This document shows, piece after piece, positions 1 to 9,470 of a stretch of 64,000 bases of DNA. Every line of letters starts with the position of its first letter. The first letter of the stretch is position 1. The notes below the pieces were generated by a model. The model did not search any database. It was not told where the DNA came from and saw only the letters and a list, made by a program, of their open reading frames with translations. The position numbers were made by a program, and so were the translations under genes. The DNA comes from Rossellomorea aquimaris (GTDB lineage: Bacteria > Bacillota > Bacilli > Bacillales > Bacillaceae_B), in NCBI RefSeq assembly GCF_001877785.1, contig NZ_MINN01000074.1, forward strand, positions 682,001 through 746,000. The letters are read 5' to 3'.

Positions 1-823
1 TATCGCGTGTGAGGGAAAGGCTTGCTTCCTTCTTCTGTACTTGGGAAGAAAGTGCAGCCTCATCGTTTCCATGCCTTTCGAAGTCCACACTCAATCTTTC
101 CCATTGTTTATGTAAATCCTCGATATCATGAACGGTAAGGGCAACTTCGAATTTCTCAAGTTCCTCTTTTTTTTCCAGATAATCCTTAGCCATCGATGCC
201 TGGATTTTCAGGGGTTCCACCTGTCCTTCCAACTCATGTAGGATGTCATTTACACGATTCAGGTTTTCCTGGGTTTCAAACAGCTTCGATTCAGCTTTCT
301 TCTTTCTTGATTTATATTTCAACACACCGGCAGCTTCTTCAAAAATGGTTCTTCTTTCTTCCGGTTTACTGTTTAAAATTTCTTCCACTTTCCCCTGACT
401 GATGATGGAAAAGGCTTCTTTTCCAAGACCGGAATCCATAAACAACTCGATGATATCCTTGAGTCTGCAAGGCTGCTTGTTCAAGAGATATTCGCTGTCA
501 CCTGAACGGAAAACCCGTCTTGTGACGCTTACTTCACTGTAATCGATTGGAAGTGCCCCGTCCTCATTGTCAAGTACGAGTGTGACTTCCGCTATATTAA
601 GCGCTTTTCTTGAATCACTCCCGGCAAAGATGACATCTTCCATTTTTGAACCGCGAAGGCTTTTGGCAGACTGTTCTCCCAAAACCCAGCGGATCGCGTC
701 GATGATATTACTCTTCCCGCTTCCGTTCGGTCCGACCACCGCCGTTACACCAGGCACGAATTCTACCGATATTCTTTCTGCAAAAGACTTAAACCCCATT
801 ACTTCCAGTTGTTTGAGGAACAT
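1..823 (-). CDS. smc: Chromosome segregation SMC ATPase, N-terminal part (runs off the window)
   Basis: The translation read leftwards from an ATG at 821-823 starts MFLKQLEVMGFKSFAER and contains the Walker A loop GPNGSGKSNIIDAIRW near residue 32. It continues into the SMC head (LRGSKMEDVIFAGS, then ISQGKVEEILNSKPEERR) and the start of the first coiled coil. About 274 codons are present; the hinge, second coil and C-terminal Walker B lie beyond base 1. SMC forms a dimeric ring with ScpA and ScpB that organises and segregates replicated chromosomes. A ribosome-binding sequence (GGGGGAAAG) precedes the ATG, and the rnc stop is only 11 bases upstream, so smc is probably co-transcribed with rnc as in B. 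subtilis. Truncation is due to the window edge, not to mutation. Confidence 0.96.
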   Translation of the reverse strand, partial: MFLKQLEVMGFKSFAERISVEFVPGVTAVVGPNGSGKSNIIDAIRWVLGEQSAKSLRGSKMEDVIFAGSDSRKALNIAEVTLVLDNEDGALPIDYSEVSVTRRVFRSGDSEYLLNKQPCRLKDIIELFMDSGLGKEAFSIISQGKVEEILNSKPEERRTIFEEAAGVLKYKSRKKKAESKLFETQENLNRVNDILHELEGQVEPLKIQASMAKDYLEKKEELEKFEVALTVHDIEDLHKQWERLSVDFERHGNDEAALSSQVQKKEASLSLTRD

Positions 824-834
824 CTTCTTTCCCC

Positions 835-1581
835 CTATTTAACGTCTAACTTTTGTTTTAGCTTTTCAAGCGCTTTTTGCGCAGCCTGCTGCTCCGCTTC
901 TTTTTTTGATCGCCCTTTTCCTATCCCAAGTTCCTGGTCATTGAGACAGACCCGGGATATGAATTGACGATTATGAGCGGGACCGCTTTCTTCAAGGATC
1001 CCATATTCAATCATGCCTGCATTCCCTCTTTGTACGAATTCCTGCAATTGGCTTTTATAATCCATCACATGAGAAAAAGCACCGATATTTATTTTAGGAT
1101 AGACAACTTTTTCAAGAACGCCGACCACTGCCTCAAGACCCTGATCAAGGTATACAGCCCCGATGAATGCCTCAAAGACATCAGCCAAGAGAGCCGGTCT
1201 TTCCCTTCCGCCGGTCATTTCTTCACCCTTGCCTAAGAGGATCAAATCCCCAAAGTTCATCTCTGTTGAAAATTTCACCAATGAGGGTTCGCAAACAATG
1301 GCGGCTCTCAGTTTGGTTAATTCACCTTCCGACATCATCGGGTATTTTTTGAAAAGGAATTGGGATACGGTCAATTCCAGCACCGCATCGCCAAGGAATT
1401 CTAGGCGTTCGTTGTCTTCATAAGGTTTTCTGCGATGCTCATTCACATAGGATGAATGAGTAAATGCTTGTTTCAGAAGTTTATCATCCTGAAATCTGAT
1501 TCCGATTTCTTCCTGGAATTTTTTGAATTTCAACTCGTTTTTTTGTTTATTCATTCCTTTGTTTCTACTATGCTTTCGCAT
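835..1581 (-). CDS. rnc: Ribonuclease III
   Basis: A 248-residue double-strand-specific endoribonuclease that processes rRNA precursors and degrades structured RNA. The N-terminal catalytic domain carries the signature [14 protein letters not shown] (about residues 55-68) and the second acidic site [16 protein letters not shown]. The C-terminal dsRNA-binding domain starts near [11 protein letters not shown] and ends with the [13 protein letters not shown] helix. A GTG at 1591-1593 could extend the frame by four residues, but the ribosome-binding sequence AAGGTGGAG lies six bases from the ATG at 1579-1581, and the resulting MRKHS start matches the B. subtilis protein, so that ATG was chosen. 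It lies between acpP and smc, the usual Bacillus order. Confidence 0.96.
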   Translation of the reverse strand: MRKHSRNKGMNKQKNELKFKKFQEEIGIRFQDDKLLKQAFTHSSYVNEHRRKPYEDNERLEFLGDAVLELTVSQFLFKKYPMMSEGELTKLRAAIVCEPSLVKFSTEMNFGDLILLGKGEEMTGGRERPALLADVFEAFIGAVYLDQGLEAVVGVLEKVVYPKINIGAFSHVMDYKSQLQEFVQRGNAGMIEYGILEESGPAHNRQFISRVCLNDQELGIGKGRSKKEAEQQAAQKALEKLKQKLDVK

Positions 1582-1627
1582 AAAGCACTCCACCTTGCTC
1601 TATAGGTTCTCAAATATACACTTATCA

Positions 1628-1656
1628 AGTTTATGATAAATAAAACAAATAATCAA
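1628..1656 (-). promoter_or_regulatory. Candidate sigma-A promoter for rnc-smc
   Basis: On the minus strand TTGATT (1651-1656) and TAAACT (1628-1633) are separated by 17 bases, about 47 bases before the rnc ATG. A second possible pair (TTGATA, 18 bases, TATAGA) lies closer but would put the transcript start in the ribosome-binding site, so it is less likely. A promoter is expected here because acpP ends in a terminator and a repeat separates the two genes. Confidence 0.4.
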
Positions 1657-1699
1657 AAGTTAATTTAATTCTGATCCATGAATTCCATGCTTATACGCC

Positions 1700-1943
1700 G
1701 CTGTTGATTTCCGTGCTTTCCGTGCAAGACTTCGCTTTCCGCGGGTGACTGGTGAGACTCCTGGCATTCCACGGCAGATTCTGTCCAGTTCCGGCGTCTA
1801 GCCCCTCGAGGTCATAAGCTAAATTGACCTAAAAGGCAAAGAACGCCTTCGTGGTCGATTCGTCTTGTGCCACCCGCCTCACTTCAAAGCCATACCGCTT
1901 TTCTGATAGGAGTCTTCGTCTTGCACTCCAATCAACAGCTGGA
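1700..1943. repeat. Family A palindromic repeat interrupted by a family B element
   Basis: The outer ends form a perfect 10-base inverted repeat, GCTGTTGATT at 1700-1709 and AATCAACAGC at 1930-1939, followed inward by the family A arms (GCAAGACTTCGCTTTCCGCG on the left, GGAGTCTTCGTCTTGCACTC on the right). Intact family A copies are about 130 bases; this one is 244 because a family B element fills 1781-1904. The left arm also carries an extra CTTTCCGT. It occupies most of the rnc-acpP intergenic space and holds no gene. Confidence 0.8.
1781..1904 (-). repeat. Family B palindromic repeat inserted in a family A element
   Basis: Read on the minus strand this segment runs from AGAAAAGCGG through GGCGGGTGGCACAAGAC to CTGGACAG, matching in order the landmarks of the tandem family B copies at 12086-12335. 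Its orientation is opposite to those copies. Its size (124 bases) fits the 125-base unit, and the sequence on either side is family A. Confidence 0.75.
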
Positions 1944-2003
1944 ACCGCTTCACTATTTCAATTAATCTCATAGATGGAAATTAATAGATCTAAATAAAAT
2001 GAC

Positions 2004-2036
2004 AAAAAACTTGGCAGAGGAATTCTGCCAAGTTTG
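2004..2036 (-). terminator. Rho-independent terminator after acpP
   Basis: On the minus strand AAACTTGGCAG and CTGCCAAGTTT form an 11-base stem with a 6-base loop, followed by TTTTTTG. It lies about 45 bases past the acpP stop and closes the fapR-acpP operon. Confidence 0.9.
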
Positions 2037-2080
2037 AAATGGTTGAGGTGCAGACTATTTGGCTGCATTCAACAAAACGA

Positions 2081-2314
2081 TTATGCGTTTGCTTTTATGT
2101 AGTTCACAGCGTCACCCACTGTGCCAATTTTCTCAGCATCATCGTCAGAAATTTCCATGTCGAATTCATCTTCAAGTTCCATTACAAGCTCAACTACATC
2201 AAGGGAGTCAGCTCCTAAGTCTTCTTTGAAAGAAGCTTCAAGAGTTACTTGAGATTCATCTACACCAAGACGATCAACAATAATTTTTGTTACTCGATCT
2301 AATACTTCTGCCAT
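2081..2314 (-). CDS. acpP: Acyl carrier protein
   Basis: A 77-residue acidic carrier of growing acyl chains in type II fatty-acid synthesis. The phosphopantetheine attachment motif DSLD ([18 protein letters not shown]) sits around residue 37. The frame opens three codons earlier, but a GGGGAGGTGAC ribosome-binding site fits the ATG at 2312-2314 ([10 protein letters not shown]), the usual start. It is the last gene of the fapR-plsX-fabD-fabG-acpP operon, 105 bases after fabG, and is followed by a strong terminator. Confidence 0.97.
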   Translation of the reverse strand: MAEVLDRVTKIIVDRLGVDESQVTLEASFKEDLGADSLDVVELVMELEDEFDMEISDDDAEKIGTVGDAVNYIKANA

Positions 2315-2419
2315 TTTTGTCACCTCCCCTCAAGGTATTATAGAGTATTTCCACCCGAAATGAAAAGCATATCCGCGGAATTTTATTATTTTCCTGATTC
2401 CACTTCGGTACGAGTCGGG

Positions 2420-3163
2420 TTACATCACCATTCCGCCGTCGACATGAAGGGTCTGTCCGGTCATGTAAGAAGATGCATCCGAGGCTATGAAGCTTACCAC
2501 TCCGGCTATATCCTTGGGATCACCCATGCGGCTCAATGGAATTTGTTTCAACATTTCACTGCGTACATCTTCAGGCAGCTCATCTGTCATGTCAGTTGAA
2601 ATAAAACCGGGTGCAACTGCATTTACCGTGATCCCACGCGGCGCCAGTTCCTTGGCAGCGGTTTTCGTCAAACCGATGACACCTGACTTGGCAGCCACAT
2701 AGTTCGCCTGCCCGGCATTACCGCTCACCCCTACAATGGATGAAATGTTAATGATGCGGCCGCTTCTTTGTTTCATCATCTGGCGGGTTGCCGCCTTGGT
2801 ACAAAGGAACACACCTTTAAGATTAATATTGATGACATCATCCCATTCACTTTCTTTCATGCGCATCAATAAGTTATCTTTCGTGATTCCTGCATTATTC
2901 ACAAGGATGTCCAGCGACCCGAACTGGCTGATGGTTTCTTTCACCATGGATTGAACAGACTCACCGTCAGCTACATTGCACTGAACGGCGAAAGCTTCTC
3001 CGCCCATAGTTTTTATTTCATCGACCACTTCATTTGCCTTAGCTTCACTTCCTGAATAGTTGACTGCAACCTTGGCACCTTCACGGGCAAGCTCAAGGGC
3101 GATCTCTCTTCCGATCCCTCTGGATGCACCTGTAACAAGTGCCGCTTTTCCTTCCAACTTCAT
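2420..3163 (-). CDS. fabG: 3-oxoacyl-[acyl-carrier-protein] reductase FabG
   Basis: A 247-residue short-chain dehydrogenase that reduces beta-ketoacyl-ACP with NADPH in each fatty-acid elongation round. Visible motifs are the nucleotide-binding TGASRGIG (about residues 12-19), NNAG (about 90), the catalytic Ser (NISSIVG), and YVAAKSG with the catalytic Tyr and Lys. The C-terminal end DGGMVM is typical of FabG. The start immediately follows the fabD stop, with the ribosome-binding site (AAAGGAGGAAGC) inside the end of fabD, implying tight co-translation. Confidence 0.96.
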   Translation of the reverse strand: MKLEGKAALVTGASRGIGREIALELAREGAKVAVNYSGSEAKANEVVDEIKTMGGEAFAVQCNVADGESVQSMVKETISQFGSLDILVNNAGITKDNLLMRMKESEWDDVININLKGVFLCTKAATRQMMKQRSGRIINISSIVGVSGNAGQANYVAAKSGVIGLTKTAAKELAPRGITVNAVAPGFISTDMTDELPEDVRSEMLKQIPLSRMGDPKDIAGVVSFIASDASSYMTGQTLHVDGGMVM

Positions 3164-4108
3164 TTACGCTTCCTCCTTTAACTTTGCAATCGTTTCAGTC
3201 AAGGAAGCCTCATCTTGGACCGCGTAAGTTTTAACCCTGCGATTCACTTTTTTGATGAGACCTGATAATACTTTACCCGAACCAATTTCTATAAAAGTGT
3301 CTACACCAAGCTCCAATAACTTTTCTACCGTATCTTCCCAGAGTACCGGGGAGTACAGCTGTTCAATCAGCAAACGCTTGATTTCCTCTGCATCTGACAC
3401 AGGAGATGCAGTAACGTTTGCGATAACCGGTACCTCTGCATGGCCGATTTCAATCGAATCTAGGATTGAAACGAATTTCTCAGCTGCAGGCTTCATTAAT
3501 TCTGAGTGAAAAGGTCCGCTCACTTGAAGAGGGATGACCCTTTTGGCGCCTTCATCTTTTGCACGTGAAGAAGCATCTTCGACCCCTTGAACAGTTCCTG
3601 AAATTACAATCTGTCCCGGGCAATTGAGATTAGCGAGTCCCACCGGATTGCCTTCTTCGGTGACCGAATGCGTGATTTCTCTCAGTGATTCCCTGTCCAT
3701 ACCAAGCACTGCAGCCATCGTACCTTGACCGCTTGGAACGGCTTCTTCCATGAATTCCCCTCTTTTTCTCACTGAATAAACAGCGTCTTCGAACGAAAGG
3801 GCACCAGCTGCAACCAGCGCAGAATATTCACCAAGACTGTGGCCTGCTGTATAATCGGCTTCGATCCCTTCTGATTTCAGCCTGTCCAGAATCGCAATAC
3901 TCGTGGTCAGTAAAGCAGGCTGCGCATTCGTCGTTTGAGTCAATTCTTCCTGTGGACCTTCAAAAATGATAGAAGAAAGGTCAACATCCAGCTTTTCGTC
4001 AGCTCTTTTGAAATACTCTCCAACTTCTTGATACTTTTCGGCCAGTTCCTTCCCCATCCCGACTGTCTGAGAGCCCTGACCCGGGAAAACAAATGCAATT
4101 TTACTCAT
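3164..4108 (-). CDS. fabD: Malonyl-CoA:ACP transacylase FabD
   Basis: A 314-residue enzyme loading malonyl groups from CoA onto ACP, the supply step for fatty-acid elongation. It begins with [14 protein letters not shown], has the nucleophile elbow [14 protein letters not shown] (Ser about residue 90) and the later catalytic His in [10 protein letters not shown]. Two ATGs are available; the second (4106-4108, MSKIAFVF) has the better spacing to GGAGG and matches family starts. The start lies inside the last codons of plsX, so the two genes overlap by 8 bases. Confidence 0.96.
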   Translation of the reverse strand: MSKIAFVFPGQGSQTVGMGKELAEKYQEVGEYFKRADEKLDVDLSSIIFEGPQEELTQTTNAQPALLTTSIAILDRLKSEGIEADYTAGHSLGEYSALVAAGALSFEDAVYSVRKRGEFMEEAVPSGQGTMAAVLGMDRESLREITHSVTEEGNPVGLANLNCPGQIVISGTVQGVEDASSRAKDEGAKRVIPLQVSGPFHSELMKPAAEKFVSILDSIEIGHAEVPVIANVTASPVSDAEEIKRLLIEQLYSPVLWEDTVEKLLELGVDTFIEIGSGKVLSGLIKKVNRRVKTYAVQDEASLTETIAKLKEEA

Positions 4109-5096
4109 GTGCATCTCCTCCTTTAACAGCTTCCTTGATCGTATTTGAAACGTTGTTCTTTACCATATCCCTTGCCTGTCTCATCGCATTAAACAAAGCA
4201 ACTTCATTTGAAGAACCATGGGCTTTGATGACAGGGGCTTTCAAACCGAATAAACCGGCCCCTCCATACTCTGTATAATCGAGCATGCCTTTCAGTTCCT
4301 TCAAATCATTTTTCACAAGGCCGGCCGCGATTTTATTCTTCATGGAAGAAGTAAGCGTCTTTTTAAGCAGGGAAAAGATTGAGAGGGCGGTGCCTTCGAT
4401 TGTCTTCAACACCATATTCCCCGTGAATCCGTCTGTGACCACCACATCCGCAACACCTTCCAAGAGATCTCTTGATTCAACATTTCCGATGAAGTTCACA
4501 GGGGCATCCTTCATCATGCTGAACGCTTTCTTCGTCAGCTCGTTCCCCTTCTTATCTTCAGTACCGATATTTAATAAGCCGACGCGGGGCTGCTTAATCC
4601 CTCTTACTTTTTCAGTATAAATACTCCCCATAATGGAGTACTGAACCAAGTGTTCCGGCTTTGCGTCCACATTTGCTCCTAAATCAAGCATCAGGAAGCC
4701 TTTTCCGTCCAGGGTCGGCAGGGTCGGGGCAAGGGCAGGCCGTTCAATCCCATCGATCCTTCCCACAATGAATAAGCCTGCTGTCATCAGTGCTCCTGTA
4801 TTCCCTGCGGAAATGCATGCATCAGCCTCACCGTTTTTCACGGCCTCTGCCATCAAGACCATCGATGAATTCTTCTTTCTTTTTACTGCTCGCACCGGTT
4901 CATCCGTACCTTCGATCACTTCATCTGTATGGACGATCGTCAATCGCTTATGTGAAGGCAGCCACTCTTTGATCTTATTTTCATCACCGTAAAGGAGAAC
5001 TTCAATATCCTGAAATTCTTCCAGCGCCTTCTTTACACCGAGGACGATTTCCTTAGGAGCATGATCTCCGCCCATTGCATCAACGGCTAACTTCAT
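4101..5096 (-). CDS. plsX: Phosphate acyltransferase PlsX
   Basis: A 331-residue peripheral membrane enzyme that converts acyl-ACP to acyl-phosphate, the donor for PlsY in phospholipid synthesis. It begins with the characteristic [15 protein letters not shown] and contains GNTGALM and the C-terminal [20 protein letters not shown] signature. The ATG directly abuts the fapR stop codon, so regulator and target are translated as a pair. Regulation is expected through the FapR operator in front of fapR. Confidence 0.97.
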   Translation of the reverse strand: MKLAVDAMGGDHAPKEIVLGVKKALEEFQDIEVLLYGDENKIKEWLPSHKRLTIVHTDEVIEGTDEPVRAVKRKKNSSMVLMAEAVKNGEADACISAGNTGALMTAGLFIVGRIDGIERPALAPTLPTLDGKGFLMLDLGANVDAKPEHLVQYSIMGSIYTEKVRGIKQPRVGLLNIGTEDKKGNELTKKAFSMMKDAPVNFIGNVESRDLLEGVADVVVTDGFTGNMVLKTIEGTALSIFSLLKKTLTSSMKNKIAAGLVKNDLKELKGMLDYTEYGGAGLFGLKAPVIKAHGSSNEVALFNAMRQARDMVKNNVSNTIKEAVKGGDAHE

Positions 5097-5681
5097 CTAT
5101 GCTTCATCCTTTTCTGATTTTTTGGAGCGGTACATCTCGAAGTCACCCCTGAATACGAGTTCTCCTCCGACATAACTTTGTACCTCTACCATTGTTCGAT
5201 CTTTTTCATCTTTGATATGTAAGACCTTTGCTTTCGCCACCACTCTTTCGCCTTCTTTAACAGGGCGGGTAAACCGGATAGTGGACTTGGCCGTCAAAGC
5301 AAGTTCATCATTTATGACTGCAACTGCAAGGGAATTTGCCTGTGCGAACAGGTGATGCCCCCTTGCAATTCTATTCCGTACAAAGACATGTTCAGCCTTC
5401 ACATCAAAAATAGATATTGCACTTTCATCAAGTTCTATGTCAATAATCTCCCCTATGACCTCTTCAATAGGCAGGGATTTCACTTCATCTTCAAAAGATT
5501 TTTCCGCAACGTTCTTGATGCGTTCCCGAAGTTCGGGTATCGAGAGCTCCATTCTGTCAAGACGGATGGTCTGCACACTGACACCGAAACTTTCCGCCAA
5601 TTCTTCATCAGTAATAAACGGATTCTCTTTAATCGTTTCTAATAGGTTCGCTTGCCTTTCTTTTTTCGAAAGTCTCATCAT
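5097..5681 (-). CDS. fapR: Fatty-acid and phospholipid synthesis repressor FapR
   Basis: A 194-residue repressor that binds malonyl-CoA. The N-terminal helix-turn-helix ([22 protein letters not shown], residues about 19-40) recognises the operator. The C-terminal half is a hot-dog fold ligand domain with the family motif [17 protein letters not shown]. Malonyl-CoA releases FapR from DNA, linking lipid-gene expression to precursor supply. It is the first gene of its operon, and its own promoter overlaps a FapR-type palindrome, so autoregulation is likely. Two adjacent ATG codons (5679-5681 and 5676-5678) could start it; the ribosome-binding sequence is poor (GGACGG) and does not decide. Confidence 0.96.
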   Translation of the reverse strand: MMRLSKKERQANLLETIKENPFITDEELAESFGVSVQTIRLDRMELSIPELRERIKNVAEKSFEDEVKSLPIEEVIGEIIDIELDESAISIFDVKAEHVFVRNRIARGHHLFAQANSLAVAVINDELALTAKSTIRFTRPVKEGERVVAKAKVLHIKDEKDRTMVEVQSYVGGELVFRGDFEMYRSKKSEKDEA

Positions 5682-5694
5682 TCAACACCGTCCA

Positions 5695-5717
5695 CTATTA
5701 GTACTAGGTACTAATAG
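5695..5717. promoter_or_regulatory. FapR operator
   Basis: CTATTAGTACTAGGTACTAATAG is a near-perfect palindrome with the half-site TTAGTAC known for FapR operators. It begins two bases downstream of the -10 element and reaches to 14 bases before the first fapR ATG, where bound repressor would block transcription start. Confidence 0.9.
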
Positions 5718-5718
5718 T

Positions 5719-5747
5719 AGTATATAATCTAAAAAAACAGATTGCAA
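5719..5747 (-). promoter_or_regulatory. fapR operon promoter (sigma-A type)
   Basis: TTGCAA (5742-5747) and TATACT (5719-5724) on the minus strand with exactly 17 bases between. The promoter drives fapR-plsX-fabD-fabG-acpP, directly abuts the FapR palindrome, and its -35 box lies inside the recG terminator stem. Confidence 0.8.
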
Positions 5748-5767
5748 GAATTAATCTCACAATCTGC
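5731..5767 (-). terminator. Terminator after recG, overlapping the fapR promoter
   Basis: CAGATTG and CAATCTG (minus strand) form a 7-base stem around a 15-base loop and are followed by TTTTTTT. The 3' arm contains the fapR -35 box and the T-run forms part of its spacer. Confidence 0.75.
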
Positions 5768-5771
5768 CTTA

Positions 5772-7823
5772 TCAGTCCAGCTTTTCACCTTTCATTACAC
5801 CTGATTCAGACAGGAACAAACGAAGCTGTCCCCATTGCGGATCTTCCCAGAAATCCTTGGAGTTGATCAATGCTGAAGCATCGTCCCTAGCAACCTCCAA
5901 CGCACGATAATCATGCACCATATCAGCTACCTTGAATTCAGGCAGACCGCTTTGTTTCTTACCGAAGAAATCCCCCGGCCCCCGCAGTTCCAAGTCCTTT
6001 TCGCTCAGGACAAAGCCGTCGTTAGTCTCTGTCATGATCTTCATCCGTTCTTTCCCGACCTCCGTCTTCGGTTCAGCCAATAAAATGCAATAGGATTGGT
6101 TTTCACCGCGTCCCACCCGGCCGCGCAGCTGATGAAGCTGTGACAGGCCGAATCTCTCAGCATCATAGATTAGCATGAACGTGGCATTCGGAACGTTTAC
6201 CCCGACCTCAACAACTGTAGTGGAAACCAGTACTTGAATGTCGTTTGAACTGAATCGTCTCATAACTTCCTCTTTTTCATCCGGATGGAGCCTGCCGTGC
6301 ATGAGCCCGACTTTATAACGTCCCTCAAAATAAACAAGGAGCTGATTATAGACATCGATCGCATTTTGGACGTCCAGTTTATCTGATTCCTCTATCAACG
6401 GACAGATGACATACGCCTGCCTCCCCTGATCAAGCTCTTTATCCATGAAACCAAGGACACGGGGAAGAGTATCTGCCTTTGTCCAATAGGTTTCAATTTC
6501 TTTCCTTCCCGCCGGCATTTCATCGATGATGCTGACATCCATCTCACCGAAAACTGTTATGGCAAGGGTTCTCGGGATAGGGGTGGCTGTCATGAATAAG
6601 ACATCCGGGCTTTCTCCTTTTTCTCTCAGCACTCTCCTCTGATTGACACCGAAGCGGTGCTGTTCATCGGTGACTACCAAACCCAATGATTTAAACTCGA
6701 CATCTTCTTGAATCAGGGCATGGGTACCGATGAGGATATCGATTTCTCCCTCTTTCAATTTTTCCAGAAGAAGTCTTCTTCTTTTTCCCTTGACGGAACT
6801 GGTCAACAGCGCGACCGATAATCCTGCAGGTGTCAAAAGTTCACTCATTGAATCTGCATGCTGTTCCGCCAGTATCTCGGTGGGAACCATGAGAGCCCCT
6901 TGATAACCCGCTGTCACGGAGGAAAACAAGGCAATAGCAGCCACAACAGTCTTACCAGATCCGACATCCCCTTGAAGGAGCCTGTTCATCCGGAAAGGTG
7001 ACTTCATATCAGCCGAAATTTCATTCACGACTCTTTTTTGTGCACCAGTTAAGGGAAAAGGGAGTGAATCCGTGAATACTTTGATCTTCTCTACATCGTA
7101 ATGCTGTGCGGTCCCGTTGGAATGTTCCCTCTCGAATTTTCTCAGTGCCTGCATTTTAAGCTGAAACAGCAAAAATTCCTCGTAAACAAATCTTCTCCTC
7201 GCCTGTTTCATGTCAGCGGGAGAAGCAGGGAAATGCATTTGGTAAAGGGCATCCGACCTGCTCATCAACTTATATTTCTCGAGGAGGACGCCAGGCAGAT
7301 TCTCGGTAATGATCTCATGATAGTCATCGAATGCCTTCTTTATGAATTTTCTAAGGGTCTGATTTTTAATATTCCCTTTCAACGAATAGACAGGTTCGAA
7401 ATCCCCGTCTTTGTTGTGGGGCCCCCCCGTGAAATGCTGTACGGTTATGACCTGTCTGTTTTTATCCCATTTCCCCGTAACAGTGACTGTATCATGCAGA
7501 TTTATTTTCTTCTTCAGATACGGCTGATTGAAGAATACTGCTTGAATTAAATATCTCCCCACCAGCAGCCTTACTGTCAGCCTGGATTTCTTCCTTCCAA
7601 AATACATGAGAGAAGGTTCGGAATGAACTTTCCCCTCGACCGTGACTCTCTCGTCATGTGCAACTTCCTCTAAATCTCTCAGTCTGTAATCCTCAAACCG
7701 ATACGGCAGGTATTCCAACAAATCCAGAACCGTGTATATCCCCATCTGGTTCATCTGCAAAGCAGTTTCCTCACCAATCCCCTTGACGTTCTGGATTGTC
7801 AGTCCTTCATTAGGAATCTTCAC
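5772..7823 (-). CDS. recG: ATP-dependent DNA helicase RecG
   Basis: A 683-residue branch-migrating helicase that remodels stalled forks and Holliday junctions. The N-terminal wedge/OB domain (about 1-230) is followed by two RecA-like motor domains: Walker A GDVGSGKTVVA (about 290), DEQHRFG (DExH-type box) and MTATPIPRT, then VCPLIEESDKLD, VSTTVVEVGVNVPNA and the QLHQLRGRVGRGE motif VI. The C-terminal ELRGPGDFFGKKQSGLPEF is diagnostic for RecG. The start overlaps the end of sdaAA by 14 bases, as in B. subtilis where recG follows the serine dehydratase genes. Confidence 0.97.
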   Translation of the reverse strand: MKIPNEGLTIQNVKGIGEETALQMNQMGIYTVLDLLEYLPYRFEDYRLRDLEEVAHDERVTVEGKVHSEPSLMYFGRKKSRLTVRLLVGRYLIQAVFFNQPYLKKKINLHDTVTVTGKWDKNRQVITVQHFTGGPHNKDGDFEPVYSLKGNIKNQTLRKFIKKAFDDYHEIITENLPGVLLEKYKLMSRSDALYQMHFPASPADMKQARRRFVYEEFLLFQLKMQALRKFEREHSNGTAQHYDVEKIKVFTDSLPFPLTGAQKRVVNEISADMKSPFRMNRLLQGDVGSGKTVVAAIALFSSVTAGYQGALMVPTEILAEQHADSMSELLTPAGLSVALLTSSVKGKRRRLLLEKLKEGEIDILIGTHALIQEDVEFKSLGLVVTDEQHRFGVNQRRVLREKGESPDVLFMTATPIPRTLAITVFGEMDVSIIDEMPAGRKEIETYWTKADTLPRVLGFMDKELDQGRQAYVICPLIEESDKLDVQNAIDVYNQLLVYFEGRYKVGLMHGRLHPDEKEEVMRRFSSNDIQVLVSTTVVEVGVNVPNATFMLIYDAERFGLSQLHQLRGRVGRGENQSYCILLAEPKTEVGKERMKIMTETNDGFVLSEKDLELRGPGDFFGKKQSGLPEFKVADMVHDYRALEVARDDASALINSKDFWEDPQWGQLRLFLSESGVMKGEKLD

Positions 7824-8703
7824 GTTTATTCAGAGATACTCCGAAAATTTTCGCTTCAAGTTCCCTGCCGGTAGGTGTTGCGGCTAATCCCCCTTGTGCC
7901 GTTTCCCTCAATGCGACAGGCATTGTTTGACCGATTTTATACATAGCATCAATCACTTCATCACAAGGGATGCGGCTGGTTATGCCTGCAAGTGCCATAT
8001 CCGCTGCAACCATTGCGTTGGCGGCCCCCATGGCGTTCCGTTTTACACAAGGGACTTCCACTAATCCTGCTACCGGATCACAAACCAGCCCAAGCATATT
8101 CTTTAATGTAATGGCCATCGCTTCTGCAGATTGACTTGGAGTACCGCCTGCCATTTCAACAATCGCCGCGGCAGCCATTCCGCTTGCCGACCCCACTTCA
8201 GCCTGACAGCCTCCAGCAGCACCTGATATTGATGCATTATTTGCAACAACGAATCCAAATGCCCCGGAAGTAAATAGAAATCTCACCATTTCATCCTTGG
8301 ATGGATTTAGTTTATTTTTCACTGCAAACAACGTGCCCGGAACAACCCCGGCTGAGCCCGCAGTGGGAGTCGCGCAAATTGTCCCCATCGCTGCATTCAC
8401 TTCATTTGTGGCAACTGCTTTACTGACAGCATCCAAAATCGTGTCTCCAGATAACGACTTCCCTTTTTCAATATATTTCTGAAGGAGGACAGCATCTCCG
8501 CCTGTAAGTCCTGAATGTGATTTCACACCCTCCAGTCCGCGTGCCACTGCCTGCTCCATGACCTCCAGGTTCTTTTCCATTTGCGCGTAGATCTCATCAA
8601 ATGATTTACCCGTGAATTCTTTCTCTTGTTCAATCATGATATCCGATATTTTTTTATTTTGACTTTCTGCCAGTTCGATTAACTCGGCAACATTTCTAAA
8701 CAT
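7810..8703 (-). CDS. sdaAA: L-serine dehydratase, alpha subunit
   Basis: A 297-residue catalytic subunit of the iron-sulfur L-serine dehydratase, which deaminates serine to pyruvate. Cysteine-containing family motifs are visible: CATPTAGSAGVVPG, GGCQAEVGSASGMAAAA and GLVCDPVAGLVEVPCVKRN, the expected ligands of the [4Fe-4S] cluster. It partners with the beta subunit encoded 51 bases upstream. A run of GGGGG sits about seven bases before the ATG. The C-terminal codons overlap recG. Confidence 0.95.
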   Translation of the reverse strand: MFRNVAELIELAESQNKKISDIMIEQEKEFTGKSFDEIYAQMEKNLEVMEQAVARGLEGVKSHSGLTGGDAVLLQKYIEKGKSLSGDTILDAVSKAVATNEVNAAMGTICATPTAGSAGVVPGTLFAVKNKLNPSKDEMVRFLFTSGAFGFVVANNASISGAAGGCQAEVGSASGMAAAAIVEMAGGTPSQSAEAMAITLKNMLGLVCDPVAGLVEVPCVKRNAMGAANAMVAADMALAGITSRIPCDEVIDAMYKIGQTMPVALRETAQGGLAATPTGRELEAKIFGVSLNKREDS

Positions 8704-8754
8704 ATAGAAACCCCCTTACAAAGCTGTTGTAAACGTTCTCATAAAAATAGTGAT

Positions 8755-9417
8755 TTAATCTGAGATCCTTGTTACCTGAGTGATATTGGAGAGTGATGTA
8801 ATCTCTTCGATTACAGCTTCATCTATCGGTTGATCCACTTCGATGGTCATCAGTGCCATTTTCCCTTTCTCTTTTCTGGAAACATCCATATGGCCGATGT
8901 TCAATTGATGTTTAGCAAGAATATTGGACACGGACGCAATCGCCCCGAAACGATCATCATGAACGACCAGGATGGCTGGATGATGACCGGACAGCTTTAG
9001 TTCAAAACCATTCAATTCAATGATTTCCACCTTCCCGCCTCCTATGGAGATGCCGACAAGTTCCATTTCATCCTGATCATCGCCCATTTGGATACGTGCT
9101 GTATTCGGATGATCCGTTACGGCATCCTCTTCTTGAAATTTGACTCTGATCCCTTTTTTCCTTGCCTGATCGATTGAATGGATAATGCGTTCATCGAATG
9201 TATCGTAATCCAGGATTCCCCCGATGATTGCTACGTCAGTTCCATGACCTTTGTACGTTTTCGCAAAAGAACCGTAAAATGAAATCTTGACCCACTTTGG
9301 TTCCCGGCGGAAGAGGTTGCGTGCAATCCTTCCGATCCGTGCAGCCCCTGCAGTGTGGGAGCTTGATGGCCCAATCATAACAGGACCGATAATATCGAAT
9401 ACACTTTTGTACTTCAT
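8755..9417 (-). CDS. sdaAB: L-serine dehydratase, beta subunit
   Basis: A 220-residue partner of SdaAA. The N-terminal domain has the family motif GPSSSHTAGAARIGR (residues 17-31). The C-terminal 70 residues form an ACT-type regulatory domain (LVVHDDRFGAIASVSNILAKHQLNIGHM region). In two-subunit serine dehydratases this protein binds next to the catalytic subunit and may sense serine. A GGGGGGAAA ribosome-binding site precedes the ATG. The gene begins after the fakA hairpin, so it may have its own promoter, but I could not settle on one. Confidence 0.95.
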   Translation of the reverse strand: MKYKSVFDIIGPVMIGPSSSHTAGAARIGRIARNLFRREPKWVKISFYGSFAKTYKGHGTDVAIIGGILDYDTFDERIIHSIDQARKKGIRVKFQEEDAVTDHPNTARIQMGDDQDEMELVGISIGGGKVEIIELNGFELKLSGHHPAILVVHDDRFGAIASVSNILAKHQLNIGHMDVSRKEKGKMALMTIEVDQPIDEAVIEEITSLSNITQVTRISD

Positions 9418-9470
9418 CGTAGATTTCCCCCCGTCTAAACAAGCAAACTACTTCTATTTTAACATAATAT

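Noticed and set aside
7101..7550. A 149-codon plus-strand frame opposite recG, and similar long antisense frames opposite pyrP (42357-42827), ylyB (44067-44552) and ftsZ (56772-57284)
   Set aside because: Each is antisense to a strongly conserved gene, with no ribosome-binding site or recognisable domain; codon structure of the sense gene explains the openness.
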